64,000 nucleotides of DNA, taken from contig NZ_FMZS01000008.1 in the NCBI RefSeq assembly GCF_900101265.1, positions 124,001 through 188,000 on the forward strand, written 5' to 3'. Shown here in pieces: positions 61,414-64,000 of the stretch. Origin of the DNA: Massilia sp. PDC64 (lineage in GTDB: Bacteria; Pseudomonadota; Gammaproteobacteria; Burkholderiales; Burkholderiaceae_D). The notes beneath the pieces are model-generated. The model did no database searches and had not been told where the DNA came from. It saw nothing but the letters and a program-made list of their open reading frames with translations. Positions within the stretch are counted from its first letter, which is position 1. Each line of letters opens with the position of its first letter. The translations under genes and the position numbers were made by a program.

Positions 61414-62187
61414 ATGAACAAGATTTTCTCGCTCGCCCCCGTCGGTGCCGCCCTGTCGTTCGCGCTGTGGTGCGTCGCCGGGCTCGCGCATGCCGCCCCC
61501 GACGTCACGACCGAGACGCGGCCCGTCGACGCCCGCGTCGTGCGGGTCAAGGTCGACGGCGCCGTCGACCTGAAGATCCGCCAGGGCGCCACGCCGGCCC
61601 TGACGCTGACGGGCGAGTCGCGCTACCTGCAGCGCACGATGACGTCGCAGAGCGGCGACACGCTGAACATCGACACGGACATCCACGGCCACGTGCGCAC
61701 CGGGGCGCTCCATGCGGAACTCGTGCTGCCGGCGCTGCGCGCGGTGACGTCCGAGAGCCTCGGCACGACGGAGATCACCGGTTTTTCCGGCGACGAGCTG
61801 GAACTGACGCTGGACGGCGCGGGCTCGATGAAGATCGCGTGCAATTACCGCCTCGTGCGGGCGAGCCTGGGCGGCATCGGCAGCATGCAGATGCAGGGCC
61901 TGAACGGGGAAGGCGTGGAACTGAACCTGCAGGGCGCCGGCTATATCTCGCTGGCGGGGCGCGCGAAATGGCTGAAGGCCGACCTCGGCGGCCTGGGCAA
62001 CCTGGACGCGCAGCAGTGTAACGCCGACTCCGTCGACATCGACCTGTCCGGCCTCGGCAATGCGCGCGTGACGGCGCGCCAGAACGCGAACCTGAATCTG
62101 TCCGGCATGGGTTCCGTCACGGTGTACGGCAAGCCCCAGAACCGCAAGGTCGCGGTCGACGGGTTGGGGAAAGTGAGCTGGAAGTAA
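61414..62187 (+). CDS. DUF2807 (GIN domain) exported beta-helix protein
   Basis: A 257-residue exported protein. A signal peptide ends near residue 28 (A-H-A). The remainder is a repetitive parallel-beta-helix-like domain with short repeats such as L-D-G-A-G-S-M-K, L-G-G-I-G-S-M, L-Q-G-A-G-Y-I, L-G-G-L-G-N-L and L-S-G-L-G-N-A, characteristic of DUF2807/putative auto-transporter adhesin head GIN domains. The function is unknown, perhaps surface or polysaccharide interaction. The start follows CGGAGAATCGG. Confidence 0.82.
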   Translation: MNKIFSLAPVGAALSFALWCVAGLAHAAPDVTTETRPVDARVVRVKVDGAVDLKIRQGATPALTLTGESRYLQRTMTSQSGDTLNIDTDIHGHVRTGALHAELVLPALRAVTSESLGTTEITGFSGDELELTLDGAGSMKIACNYRLVRASLGGIGSMQMQGLNGEGVELNLQGAGYISLAGRAKWLKADLGGLGNLDAQQCNADSVDIDLSGLGNARVTARQNANLNLSGMGSVTVYGKPQNRKVAVDGLGKVSWK

Positions 62188-62249
62188 AAGAAGATTTATC
62201 TCGAAGTAAAAGAACAAAGAGGCGAAGCCTCACGAATCCGAACGAGACG

Positions 62250-62864
62250 ATGAGAAAACTGACCGTTGCGATCCTGTTCGCGCTGGGCCTGCACGGTAGT
62301 GCGATGGCGGGCCTCGCGGAGGGCGCCAATGCCTACAATGCCCGCAATTACGCGCTGGCCCTGAAGGAAATCACACCGCTTGCCAAGGCCGGCAACGCGG
62401 ACGCGGAACATTTGCTGGGCCTGATGTATTACATGGGCCGCGGCGTGCCGCGCGACTACAAGCAGGCGTTCGCCTGGCACTACAAGGCGGCCGTGCAGGG
62501 CAAGGCCGACGCGCAATACGTGATCGGCGCCATGTACTACACAGGCAATTCCGTGCCCCAGGACCAGAAGCTGGCCGTGCAATGGTTCCGCAAGGCCGCC
62601 GAGCAGGGCCATCCGGACGCCCAGCATGCGCTCGCCCTGATGTACCGCTACCACGTGGCGGGGATGCCGCAAGACCTCGTCATTGCCTACATGCTGTGCA
62701 ACCTGGCGGCCGCCAACGGCCACCGCAATGCGATCGAGCAGCGTGCCTCGCTCGTCAAGCAGATGAGCCAGGAACAGATCGACGAAGCGCAGGCGTTGTC
62801 GCGCAACTGGAAGCCGGGCACGCCGCTGCCGACCCAATCGCACACGGGCGGCGGCGGTTCCTAA
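62250..62864 (+). CDS. Sel1-repeat exported protein
   Basis: A 204-residue periplasmic protein: a signal peptide ends near residue 20 (A-M-A), then three to four Sel1-like repeats (about 45-155), for example A-D-A-E-H-L-L-G-L-M-Y-Y-M-G-R-G-V and A-D-A-Q-Y-V-I-G-A-M-Y-Y-T-G. Such TPR-like solenoids bind proteins. The tail is Gly/Ser-rich. It follows the DUF2807 gene by 62 bases and may be cotranscribed. Confidence 0.84.
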   Translation: MRKLTVAILFALGLHGSAMAGLAEGANAYNARNYALALKEITPLAKAGNADAEHLLGLMYYMGRGVPRDYKQAFAWHYKAAVQGKADAQYVIGAMYYTGNSVPQDQKLAVQWFRKAAEQGHPDAQHALALMYRYHVAGMPQDLVIAYMLCNLAAANGHRNAIEQRASLVKQMSQEQIDEAQALSRNWKPGTPLPTQSHTGGGGS

Positions 62865-62947
62865 ACGGTTCTGTTACCTTCAAATGCAAGGACCACGCCG
62901 ACGGCGGTATGGGGCATCGTCCTACACGCGTATGGCCAAACCTTGGT

Positions 62948-62969
62948 GTCCCGTTCGCTTTGACGGGAC
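62948..62969. other. Hairpin upstream of the KGG protein gene
   Basis: GTCCCGT-TCGCTTTG-ACGGGAC is a perfect seven-base-pair stem, 64 bases before the start codon. It may lie in the leader of the stress protein mRNA or close the Sel1 transcript; there is no T-tract. Confidence 0.4.
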
Positions 62970-63033
62970 TACGATGAGAACCCCTGAAGCAGTTTTCATG
63001 AGCTGAACGACAACTCATCTATTGGAGGCAATC

Positions 63034-63360
63034 ATGGCAAACCAAGGCAATAATCAAGGCGGCAACAAGGGCAACAACCAGAGCGGCGATACCAGCAACC
63101 GCGGTTTCGCATCGATGGACCCGCAAAAGCAGCGTGAAATCGCCTCGGAAGGCGGCAAGGCTGCACACGCCTCGGGCAACGCCCACGAGTTCACGTCGGA
63201 AGAGGCACGCCGTGCCGGCTCGATGAGCCACAAGAACGACGGCGGCAGCCAGCAAAGCCAGGGTGGCGGCAGCCAGCAAAGCGGCAACAGCACCCGCGGC
63301 GGCACGCCGGAGCAGCACGCCAAGGCCGGCTCGCAGAGCCACAAGAACGACAAGAAGTAA
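63034..63360 (+). CDS. KGG-motif general stress protein
   Basis: A 108-residue hydrophilic protein rich in Gly, Gln, Asn and Ser. It has KGG/YciG-type motifs: G-F-A-S-M-D-P-Q-K-Q-R-E-I-A-S-E-G-G-K-A-A-H, then R-R-A-G-S-M-S-H-K-N-D and a third partial copy H-A-K-A-G-S-Q-S-H-K-N-D. These resemble GsiB-like hydrophilins made in stationary phase or desiccation. The exact role is unknown. GGAGG precedes the ATG by eight bases. Confidence 0.85.
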   Translation: MANQGNNQGGNKGNNQSGDTSNRGFASMDPQKQREIASEGGKAAHASGNAHEFTSEEARRAGSMSHKNDGGSQQSQGGGSQQSGNSTRGGTPEQHAKAGSQSHKNDKK

Positions 63361-63463
63361 TGTGATGCGCGAGCACTGAACGCGGCAGGCAGGCCGCGTG
63401 CGCCGGCGCCGCCGGTGAGTTCGCATACTGTCCTGCCGTTCTGTCTCGCACACACACCGTTCC

Positions 63464-63497
63464 CGACACCGCCAGCCCTTCGAGGCTGGCGGTGTCG
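63464..63497 (+). terminator. Strong hairpin after the KGG gene
   Basis: CGACACCGCCAGCC (63464-63477) pairs perfectly with GGCTGGCGGTGTCG (63484-63497) around CTTCGA, followed by TTTCG. It probably ends the KGG transcript 104 bases after the stop codon. Confidence 0.7.
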
Positions 63498-63540
63498 TTT
63501 CGTGCGTCCGGCCGGCTACTACATGATCCGTGAGCTCGGC

Positions 63541-63592
63541 AGTAAATTTACTACATTTTCCCGATAACTGAGCATTTTCTTGCTCATTGTTA
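63541..63592. promoter_or_regulatory. Palindromes upstream of the quinone oxidoreductase gene
   Basis: AGTAAATTTACT (63541-63552) is a perfect 12-base palindrome. TGAGCA-TTTTCT-TGCTCA (63569-63586) follows, flanked by TAAC and GTTA. Both are operator-like in an AT-rich pocket within the 318-base gap 63361-63678; no regulator is identifiable. Confidence 0.4.
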
Positions 63593-63678
63593 GCGATAGC
63601 AGCCATTTTCTGGCGCGGCATGCTTGGGCGATCCGGCTCGATGGAGTACCATTGCTCATCATTTAACTAGGGTATGCC

Positions 63679-64000
63679 ATGCGTGCTATAGAAATTGTCC
63701 AACCTGGCGGACCGGAGGTGCTCAAGCTGTGCGAGCGTCCCGTTCCCCAATTGAAACCGGGTGAAGTCCTCATCCGCGTCCACGCGGCCGGCGTCAACCG
63801 GCCCGACGTGTTCCAGCGGCTGGGCCAGTATCCCGTCCCGCCCGGCGCGTCCGACCTGCCGGGCCTCGAAGTGGCCGGCGAGATCGTCGACGGCGACCTC
63901 GGCGACAGCGGATTCCAGAAAGGCGACCTCGTCTGCGCCCTCGTGCAGGGCGGCGGCTATGCCGAGTACTGCGCGGCGCCGCTCGCGCAATGCCTGCCAG
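63679..64000 (+). CDS. NADPH:quinone oxidoreductase (PIG3/QorA type), 5' part
   Basis: The first 107 codons of a zinc-free medium-chain reductase; the gene runs off the right edge. M-R-A-I-E-I, then G-G-P-E-V-L-K-L, G-E-V-L-I-R-V-H-A-A-G-V-N-R-P-D-V and G-L-E-V-A-G-E-I-V match the GroES-like N-domain of PIG3/quinone oxidoreductases. The NADPH-binding half lies outside the window. It should reduce quinones with one or two electrons from NADPH. The ribosome-binding site is weak (TAGGG). Confidence 0.85.
   Translation, partial: MRAIEIVQPGGPEVLKLCERPVPQLKPGEVLIRVHAAGVNRPDVFQRLGQYPVPPGASDLPGLEVAGEIVDGDLGDSGFQKGDLVCALVQGGGYAEYCAAPLAQCLP

Overview
The window is a high-GC, gene-dense stretch of a chromosome from a betaproteobacterium of the order Burkholderiales. 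It is most likely from the Oxalobacteraceae, in or near Massilia/Telluria/Duganella. This placement is inference. It rests on the complete isc operon ending in fdx and iscX, an ilvB-ilvH-ilvC block followed by pssA and then rpsO-pnp, the ECF sigma/DUF3619/DUF3106/RDD cluster, phasin and KGG-type stress proteins, and REP-like palindromes I recall from that family. I see no tRNA, rRNA, CRISPR array, prophage or intact insertion sequence. Both window edges cut a gene.

Layout. 1-2.6 kb: two exported alpha/beta hydrolases, the first a partial lipase resembling the Geobacillus/Staphylococcus family. 2.8-8.0 kb: a MarR-controlled tripartite drug efflux operon (DHA2 pump, membrane fusion protein, outer-membrane lipoprotein) ending in a flavin reductase. 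8.1-20.7 kb: single housekeeping and accessory genes. These include a tRNA acp3U transferase, an SOS-box-controlled radical SAM protein, a NadR-like kinase, a dGTPase, a His-rich PadR (YqjI-like) regulator, an acyltransferase, KptA, ChaC, a LysR-FAH-MAI aromatic catabolism unit, and a uracil-DNA-glycosylase-like protein lacking the catalytic Asp. 20.7-26.5 kb: iscR-iscS-iscU-iscA-hscB-hscA-fdx-iscX behind an IscR type-1 site. 26.5-30.0 kb: a tightly overlapping run with a methyltransferase, threonine aldolase, a divergent pseudouridine synthase and a secreted metallopeptidase-like protein.

30-36 kb: three locally regulated pairs with visible operators (TetR/SDR, OhrR-like MarR/GST, and a two-component system divergent from a CcdA/thioredoxin pair). 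36-39 kb: EF-hand protein, then an ECF sigma factor operon. 40-45 kb: branched-chain amino-acid genes ilvBHC with an intrinsic terminator, a SIMPL protein and phosphatidylserine synthase. 45-48 kb: phasin, a TonB-like hypothetical protein and two paralogous BamE-like lipoproteins. 48-51.8 kb: rpsO-pnp, then a small region holding an antitoxin, a broken toxin and a tiny exported protein, bracketed by two identical terminators.

52.0-58.0 kb is the most system-like part. Six tightly packed genes encode stressosome proteins RsbR, RsbS and RsbT, a fused kinase/phosphatase, and two large histidine kinases (one with REC domains at both ends). I read this as a stress-sensing stressosome wired into a phosphorelay rather than into sigma B. 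The window ends with a paired M16 peptidase operon, an adhesin-like DUF2807 protein, a Sel1-repeat protein, a KGG stress protein and a truncated quinone oxidoreductase.

The observation I rate highest is at 8.7-9.9 kb. A radical SAM protein of the PA0069/spore-photoproduct-lyase-like group has a near-perfect LexA box in its promoter and ends in a canonical-looking beta-clamp-binding pentapeptide. This suggests a DNA-damage-induced enzyme recruited to the replisome.
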